Source: Thermoplasmata archaeon (GTDB lineage Archaea > Thermoplasmatota > Thermoplasmata > Lutacidiplasmatales > UBA184). From it: 7,084 nt of DNA. Below, one piece after another: positions 1 through 6,365 of the stretch. The DNA lies in contig JASIDM010000015.1 in the NCBI GenBank assembly GCA_030044695.1, positions 1 through 7,084 of the forward strand, given 5' to 3'. Numbering within the stretch: position 1 is the stretch's first letter; the number at the start of each line of letters is the position of its first letter. Position numbers and translations under genes: made by a program. Under the pieces are notes generated by a model. That model had not been told where the DNA came from, did not search any database, and saw only the letters and a list, made by a program, of their open reading frames with translations.

Positions 1-32
1 TCGTCGACGCGGACCGGGCCGAGAGAGGTTCG

Positions 33-39
33 GTTAAGA
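33..39 (+). promoter_or_regulatory. Weak TATA-like box for a leaderless surface-protein mRNA
   Basis: GTTAAGA is the only A/T-rich patch in the first 63 bases. It is centred about 28 bases before the ATG at 64, the spacing expected if transcription starts at or just before the start codon. No GGAGG-type ribosome binding site lies between. The match to an archaeal TATA box is poor, so this rests mainly on spacing and on the similar arrangement before purB. Confidence 0.3.
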
Positions 40-63
40 CCCCGTCCGACTCGCCGGCGCGGG

Positions 64-3000
64 ATGGAGCTACGAAGCCCCTCTCGTCGTGGGCGAGCGG
101 TGGTCGACCCGCGGGTCGCGGTGGCGCTGCTCGGCGTTGTCCTCGCGCTGAACGCTCTCTCCGCGACCGTTGACGCCCACGTTCTCGGACCGTCCATCAC
201 GAGTGCCGTCGGGGACCGCAACCTCGCGGACGCCGACCCGGCGAGAGTCGCGATGGGCGTCTCGCCACCGGACGTCGCGGCGTCGGCCCCCCCGCCGGCC
301 CCGCTGGCGCCGAGTCCCTCGGTCGCCGCCAAGGCCGGCGCCAGCTGCGCGAGCGCGGGATGCCCGAACGGGACCTGGTTCAGCCTCGCGATCTCCCCCG
401 CCACGGCCGGCGCCTTCCTGGTGCTCGTGGTGACGGCGAACGATGACTCGACCAGCGCGGCGTCGGGCGGAGCGAGCGCGCTCGTGGCGGCCGACGTCTC
501 CGACTCGGCCGGGACAGCGTGGTCCCTGACCCAAAGCGCGCTGTGGTGCGCGAGCGGCTACGAGGGATGCTCAGGGAACGGAGAGCAGGCCGTCTTCACC
601 GGCTTCGATCCCGGCTCGGGATCGGACGTGATCACGGTCGACACCGCCGCGCCCGGCGGCTCGACCCTCGTCGCGGGGGGCGCCACGGCCGTCGCGGTCG
701 CCCTCGCGTCGGTCAACCCCAGCCAGCCGATCTTCAACCTCGGAGGCACCGGGGTGATGGGCTCGAGCGCGGGGACAAGTCCGAACACGACCGTCGACGT
801 CCAGGAGGGGGATTTCGTCGCCGAGATCCTCTCGACCGACGGCGCGGATCCGCTCACCTCCCCGCCACCCACCCCCAGCTACGTCAGCGCGGTCCTGAGC
901 TACGTCGACACCGCGACCTCCTACCCGTCCCTGGCCGGGGTGCTCGGCGGGGTCGCGACGGCGTCGGGCACCGGGGTCAGCGTGGGGGTGACGCTCGCCG
1001 ACAGCAGCCCTTGGTTCCTGACCGCCCTCGACATCGAGCAACCCCCGCCCAGCCTCACGCTCCAGCCGGTCGAGGGGCCGCCGGGGACGGTCGTCACCGC
1101 GACCGCGGCCGGCTTCGCGAGCTCGGACACCGCCCTCGCCGTGCGGGACGCCTCGGGGACCCTCTGCACGATCTCCGTGAGCGGGGGGACCGGGGGCGGG
1201 AGCTGCACCTTCGTTCCGAGCGGCACGAACGGGTTCTCGTTCGAGCCCGGAGGCACCCCCAACACGGTCACCGCGGACGGCTCGCCCGCCTCCGACTACG
1301 CGTCGAGCTCGTTCGGCGGGACGGTCGCCCAGCTCGTGATCACCGCGCCGGTCTCGGGCTCGGGACTGCCCGAGGGACCGCAGGGGACGACCCTCAACGT
1401 GACGGCGGATGGGCTCGCCCCCGCGACCGCCTACGAGATCTTCCTGGACCCGGCCCCGCCGACCCAGGTCGGGGCCGCCCCGACCGGCTTCGCCCCCCAG
1501 GTGATCGGCTGCCGCCTCGGTTCGATCGGCCCCGGCCCGGACGCCGTCACGACGGTCACGGCCGGGGCGTTCACCTGCTCGCTCTTCGTCTATGGGGTGC
1601 TCGGCGGAACGTTCTACGTCGACCTCTACCAGGACGCGAGCCCGCCGTCGTTCCTGCTGAGCGCGACCTCGCCGGCCCCGCTGTTCGTGGTCACCCCGGC
1701 GGCGCTCACGTTCCTCGGCGGGGTCGGCACCGCCGCGACGGGGCCCGCGGGGACGCTCGTGACGGTCGAGGGGACGCTGCTCGCTCCCTCGACGGTCTAC
1801 GCGCTGGACGCCGTCGCCACCCCCGGTAGTTTCGGACCGGCGTTCCTGCCGACCCCCGCTGGCTGCTCCGTCGGAGCCGACGTGAACGGCTGGGTCCTGA
1901 CCGATCCCTCGGGCGCGTTCTCCTGCGCGGTCGCGCTGCCGACCGGCCTCGCCGAGGGCGCCGGCTACGCGGAGGTCGTCGAGGCGAGCTCCCTCGCCCC
2001 GATCGCGTCGACGGCCCCGACGAACTTCACCGTGACCACCGCCAGCCTCCTCCTCACCCCGTCCGGGGGCCCGGTCGGGACCGAGGTCGCCCTCTCCGGC
2101 AGCGGGTTCGCCGAGGAAGACGGCGGGAGCTACCCGTACCTCTACTGCTTCGCCGCCGCGGAGGAGGAACCGTCCTGCCCCGTCGGGGCGGCCCAGTTCG
2201 GCGCCACCCCGGTCGGGTCTAGCGCGCCCGGCGCCATCCCCGCCTCGCCCGCCCCGGCGCTCGCGTTCTCCGCGGCGAGCGCGCCGTGGCTCCTGGTCTT
2301 CGACGGGCAGACCGGGGTCGAGGTCGCCGCAACGGAGTTCCTCACCACGACCCCCGCCCTCACCCTCACCCCGGGGGCCGGGCCGGTCGGGAGCTCGGTG
2401 TCGCTCGCCGGGAGCGGGTTCGCCTCGCTCCCCTCAGGGTACGGCTACGACTATTGCTTCGCCGCGAGCTCGACGGCGACCGCGTGCGGCTCGGGCGCGC
2501 CGGGGAGCTTCGTCTCGACGTCCGGGGCGATCCCCCCCGGCACGACGGCGACCTGGTCGGAGGCGGACGCCGCCCTCGGGGACACCACGCTGGTCGTGTG
2601 GGACCCGCTCACGTCGACGAACGTTGCCTCGGTCGTCTTCACGGGGACGGTCCCGTCGGTCACGCTCACGCCGAACTACGGCACGCCGGGGGACCGTGTC
2701 CAGGTCACCGGCGCCGGCTTCTCGCTGGGCGGCACGGTGGACGTCGCGTTCAACACCTCGGGGACCGTCACGGCCTACTCGGCCTGTTCGACCGGGTCGT
2801 CCGTCGGCGCCACGATCACGGCCAGCGCCGCGGGAGCGTTCACGTGCGCGTTCACGGTCCCGTCGACCGTAGGGGCCGACCCGGTCGAGCTGATCGCGAC
2901 CGATGCGAGCACGGGCGTCACGGGGAGCGTGGCGTTCACGGCGATGTACCCGCTCACGTTCACCGAGAGCGGGCTCGTCCGGACCGCCTGGGAGGTCACC

Positions 3001-3396
3001 GTGCGGGGACCGAGCGGGGGCAACTTCACCGGCACCGGGACCGCGAGCGGGACCGGCCCGACGCTCACCGTGTGGGTGCCGTCCGGCACGTTCGCCTACA
3101 CCCTCGCCAACGTGCCGGGCTGGACGATCACGACCCCCGCGACCGACGGCGCCGAAGGCAACCTGACGGTCGGCGGCGCCGGGGCGTCGGCGGCGGTCAC
3201 GTTCGCCCCCGTCCCCAAGGCCGCCACGTTCCTCGGCCTGCCGGCGACGGAGGGGTACGCGGTGCTGGGCGTGCTCGTCGGCGTCGTCGCGATCGCCGCG
3301 GCGGTCGGCGTGGTGCGCTTCCGCCGTCGGAACAGCCGGCCCCCGGAGACGGGAGGGAGCTCGCCACCCCCCGCGAACCCGCCCGGTACGCCGTAA
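64..3396 (+). CDS. Large membrane-anchored surface protein with tandem Ig/IPT-like modules
   Basis: This encodes a predicted exported protein of 1110 residues with no recognisable enzymatic motif. A basic N-terminus (RSPSRRGR) precedes a hydrophobic segment at about residues 18-36, read as a signal peptide or anchor. A Pro/Ala-rich linker (about 67-90) follows, then a beta-rich N-terminal domain (about 95-325). Six IPT/Ig-like modules occupy about 329-960, four of them opening with variants of 'LTLTP..GPVG..V.L.GSGF'. A final module (about 961-1048) begins 'YPLTFTESGL' and contains 'WEVTVRG', a type I recall from Thermoplasmatota surface proteins. One transmembrane helix (about 1065-1084) is followed by RFRRR and a Pro-rich tail of about 25 residues, giving an outside N-terminus and a short cytoplasmic tail. 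All 16 cysteines lie in the extracellular part, in pairs. Several N-x-S/T sequons suggest N-glycosylation. The ATG has no Shine-Dalgarno sequence but a weak TATA-like box 28 bases upstream; a GTG at residue 13 is an alternative. Adhesion, cell envelope or extracellular binding are possible roles; the function is unknown. Confidence 0.85.
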   Translation: MELRSPSRRGRAVVDPRVAVALLGVVLALNALSATVDAHVLGPSITSAVGDRNLADADPARVAMGVSPPDVAASAPPPAPLAPSPSVAAKAGASCASAGCPNGTWFSLAISPATAGAFLVLVVTANDDSTSAASGGASALVAADVSDSAGTAWSLTQSALWCASGYEGCSGNGEQAVFTGFDPGSGSDVITVDTAAPGGSTLVAGGATAVAVALASVNPSQPIFNLGGTGVMGSSAGTSPNTTVDVQEGDFVAEILSTDGADPLTSPPPTPSYVSAVLSYVDTATSYPSLAGVLGGVATASGTGVSVGVTLADSSPWFLTALDIEQPPPSLTLQPVEGPPGTVVTATAAGFASSDTALAVRDASGTLCTISVSGGTGGGSCTFVPSGTNGFSFEPGGTPNTVTADGSPASDYASSSFGGTVAQLVITAPVSGSGLPEGPQGTTLNVTADGLAPATAYEIFLDPAPPTQVGAAPTGFAPQVIGCRLGSIGPGPDAVTTVTAGAFTCSLFVYGVLGGTFYVDLYQDASPPSFLLSATSPAPLFVVTPAALTFLGGVGTAATGPAGTLVTVEGTLLAPSTVYALDAVATPGSFGPAFLPTPAGCSVGADVNGWVLTDPSGAFSCAVALPTGLAEGAGYAEVVEASSLAPIASTAPTNFTVTTASLLLTPSGGPVGTEVALSGSGFAEEDGGSYPYLYCFAAAEEEPSCPVGAAQFGATPVGSSAPGAIPASPAPALAFSAASAPWLLVFDGQTGVEVAATEFLTTTPALTLTPGAGPVGSSVSLAGSGFASLPSGYGYDYCFAASSTATACGSGAPGSFVSTSGAIPPGTTATWSEADAALGDTTLVVWDPLTSTNVASVVFTGTVPSVTLTPNYGTPGDRVQVTGAGFSLGGTVDVAFNTSGTVTAYSACSTGSSVGATITASAAGAFTCAFTVPSTVGADPVELIATDASTGVTGSVAFTAMYPLTFTESGLVRTAWEVTVRGPSGGNFTGTGTASGTGPTLTVWVPSGTFAYTLANVPGWTITTPATDGAEGNLTVGGAGASAAVTFAPVPKAATFLGLPATEGYAVLGVLVGVVAIAAAVGVVRFRRRNSRPPETGGSSPPPANPPGTP
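1048..2943 (+). repeat. Six tandem IPT/Ig-like modules inside the surface protein
   Basis: Diverged protein-level repeats of roughly 95-120 residues start near residues 329, 425, 546, 661, 765 and 864. Several open with a strand motif such as 'LTLQPVEGPPGTVVTATAAGF', 'LLLTPSGGPVGTEVALSGSG', 'LTLTPGAGPVGSSVSLAGSG' or 'VTLTPNYGTPGDRVQVTGAG'; modules 2 and 3 have looser versions. Each module carries exactly two cysteines: 368/381, 483/505, 601/621, 695/705, 798/808 and 908/928. In modules 2, 3 and 6 the second cysteine sits in a 'GAF(T/S)C' motif. The pattern fits stacked beta-sandwich domains, each with its own disulfide. The fold is inferred from sequence pattern only. Confidence 0.7.
2044..2652 (+). 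repeat. Most similar module pair (4 and 5), likely a more recent internal duplication
   Basis: Residues 661-764 and 765-863 share 'TP..GPVG..V.L.GSGFA' at the start. Both then have a Tyr-rich segment ending in 'YCFAA', and a second cysteine exactly 10 residues after the first. The DNA is visibly alike at the start of each unit, around 2062-2112 and 2368-2424. Modules 1, 2, 3 and 6 lack the YCFAA element, so 4 and 5 probably arose from each other after the older modules diverged. Confidence 0.6.
2944..3207 (+). other. C-terminal 'LTFTESGL' module of the surface protein
   Basis: Residues 961-1048 form a cysteine-free, Gly/Thr-rich beta module with 'YPLTFTESGL', 'AWEVTVRG' and 'GTFAYTLANVPGW'. 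It resembles the recurring 'FTESGLP.GT.WSVTL.G' repeat that I associate with surface and thermopsin-type proteins of Thermoplasmatota. Here the usual 'LPSGT' is 'LVRTA'. It sits directly before the membrane anchor and is the strongest lineage clue in this gene. The assignment is from memory of the family pattern, not from a search. Confidence 0.6.
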
Positions 3397-3599
3397 TCCC
3401 ACGCGAAGGATCCGGGGTCCCGAAGGCCGCCCGTGCCGGTTCTTCGCCGCGAGGCTCGCCACGGCGACCCCGGACGCGTACCGAACACCGCCGCAGGTCG
3501 GGCTGCGGGAGGCCGGCAACGAGCTGGCCGACGCGACCGGAGGCACGGTACCGGGGAGCACCGAGAGGTCCGACCGCGGCGATCGGCCGGGATGCCGTC
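3397..3599. other. Convergent intergenic region, 203 bases
   Basis: This lies between the stop codons of the surface protein and of carbamate kinase, which face each other. I see no T-rich archaeal terminator and no clear inverted repeat. A plus-strand frame (codons in phase with position 3398, ending at TGA 3605-3607) stays open but contains no ATG, GTG or TTG. From 3434 to about 3541 nearly every codon of that frame ends in G or C, as in the real genes here, so a degraded gene fragment is possible. Confidence 0.4.
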
Positions 3600-4550
3600 C
3601 TAAGTGACCCGGGTGCCGGCCTCGCCCCGGAGCGCCCGGGGCAGCGAGGGGATGTCCGTGACCACGAAGCGGCGGCCGCCTCGCCGGAGGAACTCGAGCC
3701 CCGCCTCGATCTTCGGGCCCATGCTCCCCTCGGCGAACTCCCCTTGGGCGAGCCAGCGCGCCAGCGGCTCCCGCCCGACCTCCCCCAGCCATCGCTCGCC
3801 CGAACGACCGAAGTTCACCGCCGCGCCGCGCACGTCGGTGACGATGGCGAGCTCGGAGAGGCCGAGCTCGCGGGCGACGAGCGCCGCGGCAAGGTCCTTG
3901 TCGATCACCGCCTCCACGCCGTCGTAGCCGCCGTCCCGTCGCCGCACGACCGGGATCCCGCCGCCGCCCGCGACGATCGGGATCCAGCGGCGCCCGAGCC
4001 CGGCCCGGAGGAGCTCGCGCACGGCGTGACCTTCGAGCCAGCGGACCGGCCGAGGCGACGGCACGAGCCGCCGCCAGCCTCCGCGGGCGACGTCGTGGAC
4101 GAGGACCCAACCGTGCTCCTTGCGGAGGAGCCGCGCTTCCCCCTCGGTGTAGAACCGGCCCACCGGCTTGGTCGGCCGACGGAACGCCGGGTCGTCCGGG
4201 CGGACCTCCGTCCGGCTCACGACGGTGAGGACGGAGCGGGCGACGCGCGCGCGTCGGAGGGCGCGGGTGAGCTCCGTCTGGACGAGGAAGCCGATCTGGC
4301 CCTGGGTCTCCGCGCCGAGGACGTCGAGCGGGCGGGCCGGCACTTCCGCGGCGGCGAGCTCGTTCTCGCGCAACAGCACGCCGACCTGAGGCCCGTTGCC
4401 GTGGGTGATCACGAGCGGCGCGACCTGCCGCGCCACCTCGGCGAGGACCGGGGCGACCCGGGCCATCTGCTGACGGGACTCGCGCCAAGAGCCATCGCCG
4501 CCGGCCCGCTGGAGGGCGTTGCCTCCGAGCGCGACCAGCAGCCCCACCAT
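3600..4550 (-). CDS. arcC: Carbamate kinase
   Basis: Catalyses the reversible transfer of phosphate between carbamoyl phosphate plus ADP and carbamate plus ATP in the cytoplasm. The 316-residue product matches the usual family length of about 310. Motifs in order: ALGGNAL (7-13, phosphate-binding Gly loop), THGNGPQVG (49-57), GAETQGQIGF (79-88), RPTKPVGRFY (125-134, protruding subdomain), VAGGGGIPV (193-201), GVEAVIDKDLAAALVA (211-226) and EGSMGPKIEA (274-283). All family landmarks are present, so the enzyme should be active. The frame extends 10 codons upstream to a TTG, but the family N-terminus begins right at this ATG (MVGLLVALGGNAL). No Shine-Dalgarno sequence is visible. A weak CTTCTTGAG lies about 26 bases upstream on this strand, and a TATTTAT about 100 bases upstream. 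There is no arcA, arcB or other carbamoyltransferase nearby, so catabolic (ATP-yielding) versus anabolic use cannot be decided. Confidence 0.93.
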   Translation of the reverse strand: MVGLLVALGGNALQRAGGDGSWRESRQQMARVAPVLAEVARQVAPLVITHGNGPQVGVLLRENELAAAEVPARPLDVLGAETQGQIGFLVQTELTRALRRARVARSVLTVVSRTEVRPDDPAFRRPTKPVGRFYTEGEARLLRKEHGWVLVHDVARGGWRRLVPSPRPVRWLEGHAVRELLRAGLGRRWIPIVAGGGGIPVVRRRDGGYDGVEAVIDKDLAAALVARELGLSELAIVTDVRGAAVNFGRSGERWLGEVGREPLARWLAQGEFAEGSMGPKIEAGLEFLRRGGRRFVVTDIPSLPRALRGEAGTRVT

Positions 4551-4675
4551 GGAGGCCCGGCCATCGCGGCGTGCCCTCAAGAAGGGGCCGCCCGAACGGC
4601 CTCCGCCGGCGGTCGGCCGCTCGGGGACGGCGCGGTTCGGAGCACGGATAAATAGCCGCCTCCACGTGGCTCGGC
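4551..4675. promoter_or_regulatory. Divergent promoter region between carbamate kinase and purB
   Basis: These 125 bases separate two start codons pointing away from each other, so promoters for both genes must lie here or inside the opposite gene. The only strong A/T element is at 4648-4654. It reads ATAAATA toward purB and TATTTAT toward carbamate kinase, so it could serve one or both directions. I see no operator-like palindrome. Confidence 0.55.
4648..4654 (+). promoter_or_regulatory. TATA box of the purB-pcc1-pfdB operon
   Basis: ATAAATA stands out in an otherwise G/C-dominated sequence and is centred 25 bases before the GTG at 4676. That is the spacing that gives an archaeal leaderless transcript beginning at the start codon. 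No ribosome binding site intervenes, which supports both this promoter and the GTG start. The bases just upstream are not a good purine-rich BRE. Confidence 0.6.
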
Positions 4676-6043
4676 GTGACGGACGACACCTCCGCGTTGT
4701 TCTGTCCGCTAGAGTTCCGCTACGGTCGACCGGAGGTCCGGGCGATCTTCTCGCGGGGCTCGCGGCTTCGGCGCGCCCTGCGGGTCGAGGCCGCCCTCGC
4801 GCTCGCCGAGGCGGAGGCCGGGATGATCCCGGTGCAGGACGCGGAGGCGATCGACCGGGCCGCGACGCCCGAGCATGTCGCCCTCGACCGGGTCGACGCC
4901 ATCGAGCGGGAGACCCGGCACGACGTGATGGCGCTCACGCGGGCGCTGGCCGAGGCGGCCGGTCCGAGCGGCCGATGGGTCCACTACGGAGCGACGAGCG
5001 CCGACATCACCGACACGGCGCTCGCGCTCGAGCTGAAGGAGTGCGTCGCCGTGCTCGACGGCGACCTCGTCCGCCTGGGCACGGTGCTGGCCGGCCTGGC
5101 CCGACGCCATCGGGCGACCCCGACCGTGGGCCGGACGCACGGACAGCACGGCGTGCCCCTCTCCTTCGGCTACAAGATGGCCGTGGGGGCCGCCGAGATC
5201 GTCCGGCACCGGGCGCGGCTGCGCGAGCTGCGACCCCGCCTCCTCGTCGGCAAGCTCGCCGGGGCCGTGGGCACCGGGGCCGGGTTCGGCGAGAACGCGG
5301 CGGCCGTCGAGGACGGCGCCCTGCGACGCCTCGAGCTCGTGCCGGACGAGGCCCCGACGCAGATCGTCGGGCGGGACCGCCTCGCCGAGCTGACGAACCT
5401 GCTCGCCCTCGTGGCAGGGACCGCCGAGCGCCTGGCGACGGAGGTCCGCAACCTGCAGCGGACCGAGATCGGCGAGGTCGCCGAGCCGTTCGATACCGCC
5501 CGTCAGGTCGGCAGCTCGACGATGGCCCAGAAGCGCAACCCGATCGCCAGCGAGAACGTAACCAGCCTCGCCCGCCTGGTGCGGGCGTTCGCGCTCCCGC
5601 CGCTAGAGAACATGGTCCAGTGGCACGAGCGCGACCTCTCCAACTCCGCCAACGAGCGCATCGTCGTGCCCCACGCCATCGTCCTCACCGATGAGCTGCT
5701 CGGCCGGCTCGCCGACGTCTTCGAGGGCCTGGAGGTCGACGCGGGGCGGATGGCCGCGGCGGTCCGCGACGGCGGCGGCGAGGCGATGACCGAGCGCCTG
5801 ATGCTTGCCCTCACGGCGAAGGGGCTCGCGCGGGGGGACGCCCACGAGCTCCTGCGCCGGCTCGCCCACGCGCGCGCGGGCCCGGCGGAGTTCGTCGATC
5901 GGGTCCGCGCCGACGCGACCGTCGCCAAGCTCCTCGCGCCGAAGGAGCTCGACGCCGCCCTCGACCCGGACAGCTACGTCCGGGCCGCGGCGGAGAAGAC
6001 CGACCGGATCCTCGCCCTGGTCGAGCGGGACCTCGCCCGGTGA
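4676..6043 (+). CDS. purB: Adenylosuccinate lyase
   Basis: Cytoplasmic lyase of purine synthesis. It releases fumarate from SAICAR to give AICAR, and from adenylosuccinate to give AMP. The 455-residue product has the fumarase/aspartase superfamily layout: 'PLEFRYGRPE' near the N-terminus (11-20), ETRHDVMA (79-86), HYGATSADITDT (103-114), RTHGQHG (153-159, with His158 the expected catalytic His), the flexible signature loop GSSTMAQKRNPI (279-290, catalytic Ser at 280/281) and ERDLSNSANER (318-328). In the signature loop the common 'MPHK' reads 'MAQK', which is unusual but keeps the Ser and the Lys-Arg-Asn-Pro. The GTG start fits the family N-terminus and the TATA spacing. The gene leads an operon: its TGA overlaps the GTG of pcc1 (GTGA). 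The best match is PurB; argininosuccinate lyase and carboxymuconate cycloisomerase are less likely given the N-terminal RYGRPE and the archaeal housekeeping context. Confidence 0.93.
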   Translation: MTDDTSALFCPLEFRYGRPEVRAIFSRGSRLRRALRVEAALALAEAEAGMIPVQDAEAIDRAATPEHVALDRVDAIERETRHDVMALTRALAEAAGPSGRWVHYGATSADITDTALALELKECVAVLDGDLVRLGTVLAGLARRHRATPTVGRTHGQHGVPLSFGYKMAVGAAEIVRHRARLRELRPRLLVGKLAGAVGTGAGFGENAAAVEDGALRRLELVPDEAPTQIVGRDRLAELTNLLALVAGTAERLATEVRNLQRTEIGEVAEPFDTARQVGSSTMAQKRNPIASENVTSLARLVRAFALPPLENMVQWHERDLSNSANERIVVPHAIVLTDELLGRLADVFEGLEVDAGRMAAAVRDGGGEAMTERLMLALTAKGLARGDAHELLRRLAHARAGPAEFVDRVRADATVAKLLAPKELDAALDPDSYVRAAAEKTDRILALVERDLAR

Positions 6044-6357
6044 CAGCCCCGGGCCCTCGCTGGTCGGCGACCGTGCGCCTGACGGCGGGGGAGCCTCGTC
6101 GCGCCCGCTGGCTGGAGCGCGCCCTCGCCCCCGAGGCCACCCGCGAGGTCCCGCGGGCGCGCACGACGGTCCGTCGCGCGGGGGCGGTCGTCGAGCTCCG
6201 CGTCCGGGCCTCCGACGCGGGGGCGATGCGAGCGGCGCTCAACACGTACCTCGGCTGGATCGCCCTCTCGCTCGCGACGCTCCGGGCCGCCGAGGAGGCG
6301 CCCTCCGACGGCGACCGATCCGGCGGCGCCGAAGCGCTTATCTCTCGCTCGTCGTGA
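6040..6357 (+). CDS. pcc1: KEOPS complex subunit Pcc1
   Basis: Small (105-residue) dimerising subunit of the KEOPS complex (Kae1-Bud32-Cgi121-Pcc1). KEOPS installs the threonylcarbamoyl group of t6A at position 37 of ANN-decoding tRNAs; Pcc1 contacts Kae1 and dimerises the complex. Support: the family length, the arrangement of two early strands (ATVRL near 10-14 and VVELRVRASD near 50-59) and the conserved C-terminal helix pattern 'AMRAALNTYLGWIALSLATL' (62-81), typical of archaeal Pcc1. The GTG start overlaps the purB stop as GTGA, implying translational coupling. Residues after about 85 are a low-complexity tail (APSDGDRSGGAEALISRSS) beyond the usual family end. The DNA for that tail may also carry the pfdB promoter. 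In many archaea pcc1 sits directly before the prefoldin beta gene, as here, which strengthens the call. Confidence 0.85.
   Translation: MTAPGPRWSATVRLTAGEPRRARWLERALAPEATREVPRARTTVRRAGAVVELRVRASDAGAMRAALNTYLGWIALSLATLRAAEEAPSDGDRSGGAEALISRSS
6336..6342 (+). promoter_or_regulatory. Possible internal TATA-like box for pfdB
   Basis: GCTTATC, within the 3' end of pcc1, is the only A/T-leaning patch nearby. It is centred about 26-27 bases before the GTG at 6366, the same spacing seen before purB. This would allow separate leaderless expression of prefoldin beta. The match to a consensus TATA box is modest, and chance cannot be excluded. Confidence 0.3.
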
Positions 6358-6365
6358 GCGCGCTC

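Noticed and set aside
519..1829. 436-codon plus-strand frame inside the surface protein gene
   Set aside because: An Arg-rich alternate-frame reading of the same DNA with no recognisable motif. The surface protein frame has clear modules, a signal segment and an anchor.
4551..4580. TTG start 10 codons upstream of the carbamate kinase ATG
   Set aside because: It adds MRARRDGRAS, which has no counterpart in the family. The ATG at 4550 gives the standard N-terminus.
2286..4655. 789-codon open frame on the plus strand crossing the end of the surface protein gene, the gap and carbamate kinase
   Set aside because: It overlaps two well-supported genes. Its translation is dominated by Arg, Gly, Pro and His with no domain, which is typical of a shadow frame in G+C-rich DNA with few stop codons.
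2434..4689. 751-codon open frame on the minus strand over the same area
   Set aside because: Out of frame with carbamate kinase and antisense to the surface protein, with Arg/Ala/Gly/Pro low-complexity composition. Only the short part in the 3397-3599 gap is kept as part of a possible-remnant finding.
4519..5694. 391-codon plus-strand frame overlapping purB
   Set aside because: purB is unambiguous in another frame. This one is Arg/Gly/Pro-rich noise.
5805..6365. Long upstream extension of the prefoldin frame (to an ATG at 5805)
   Set aside because: The extension lies over purB and pcc1 and is low-complexity Arg/Pro/Ser sequence, far beyond the prefoldin beta family length.
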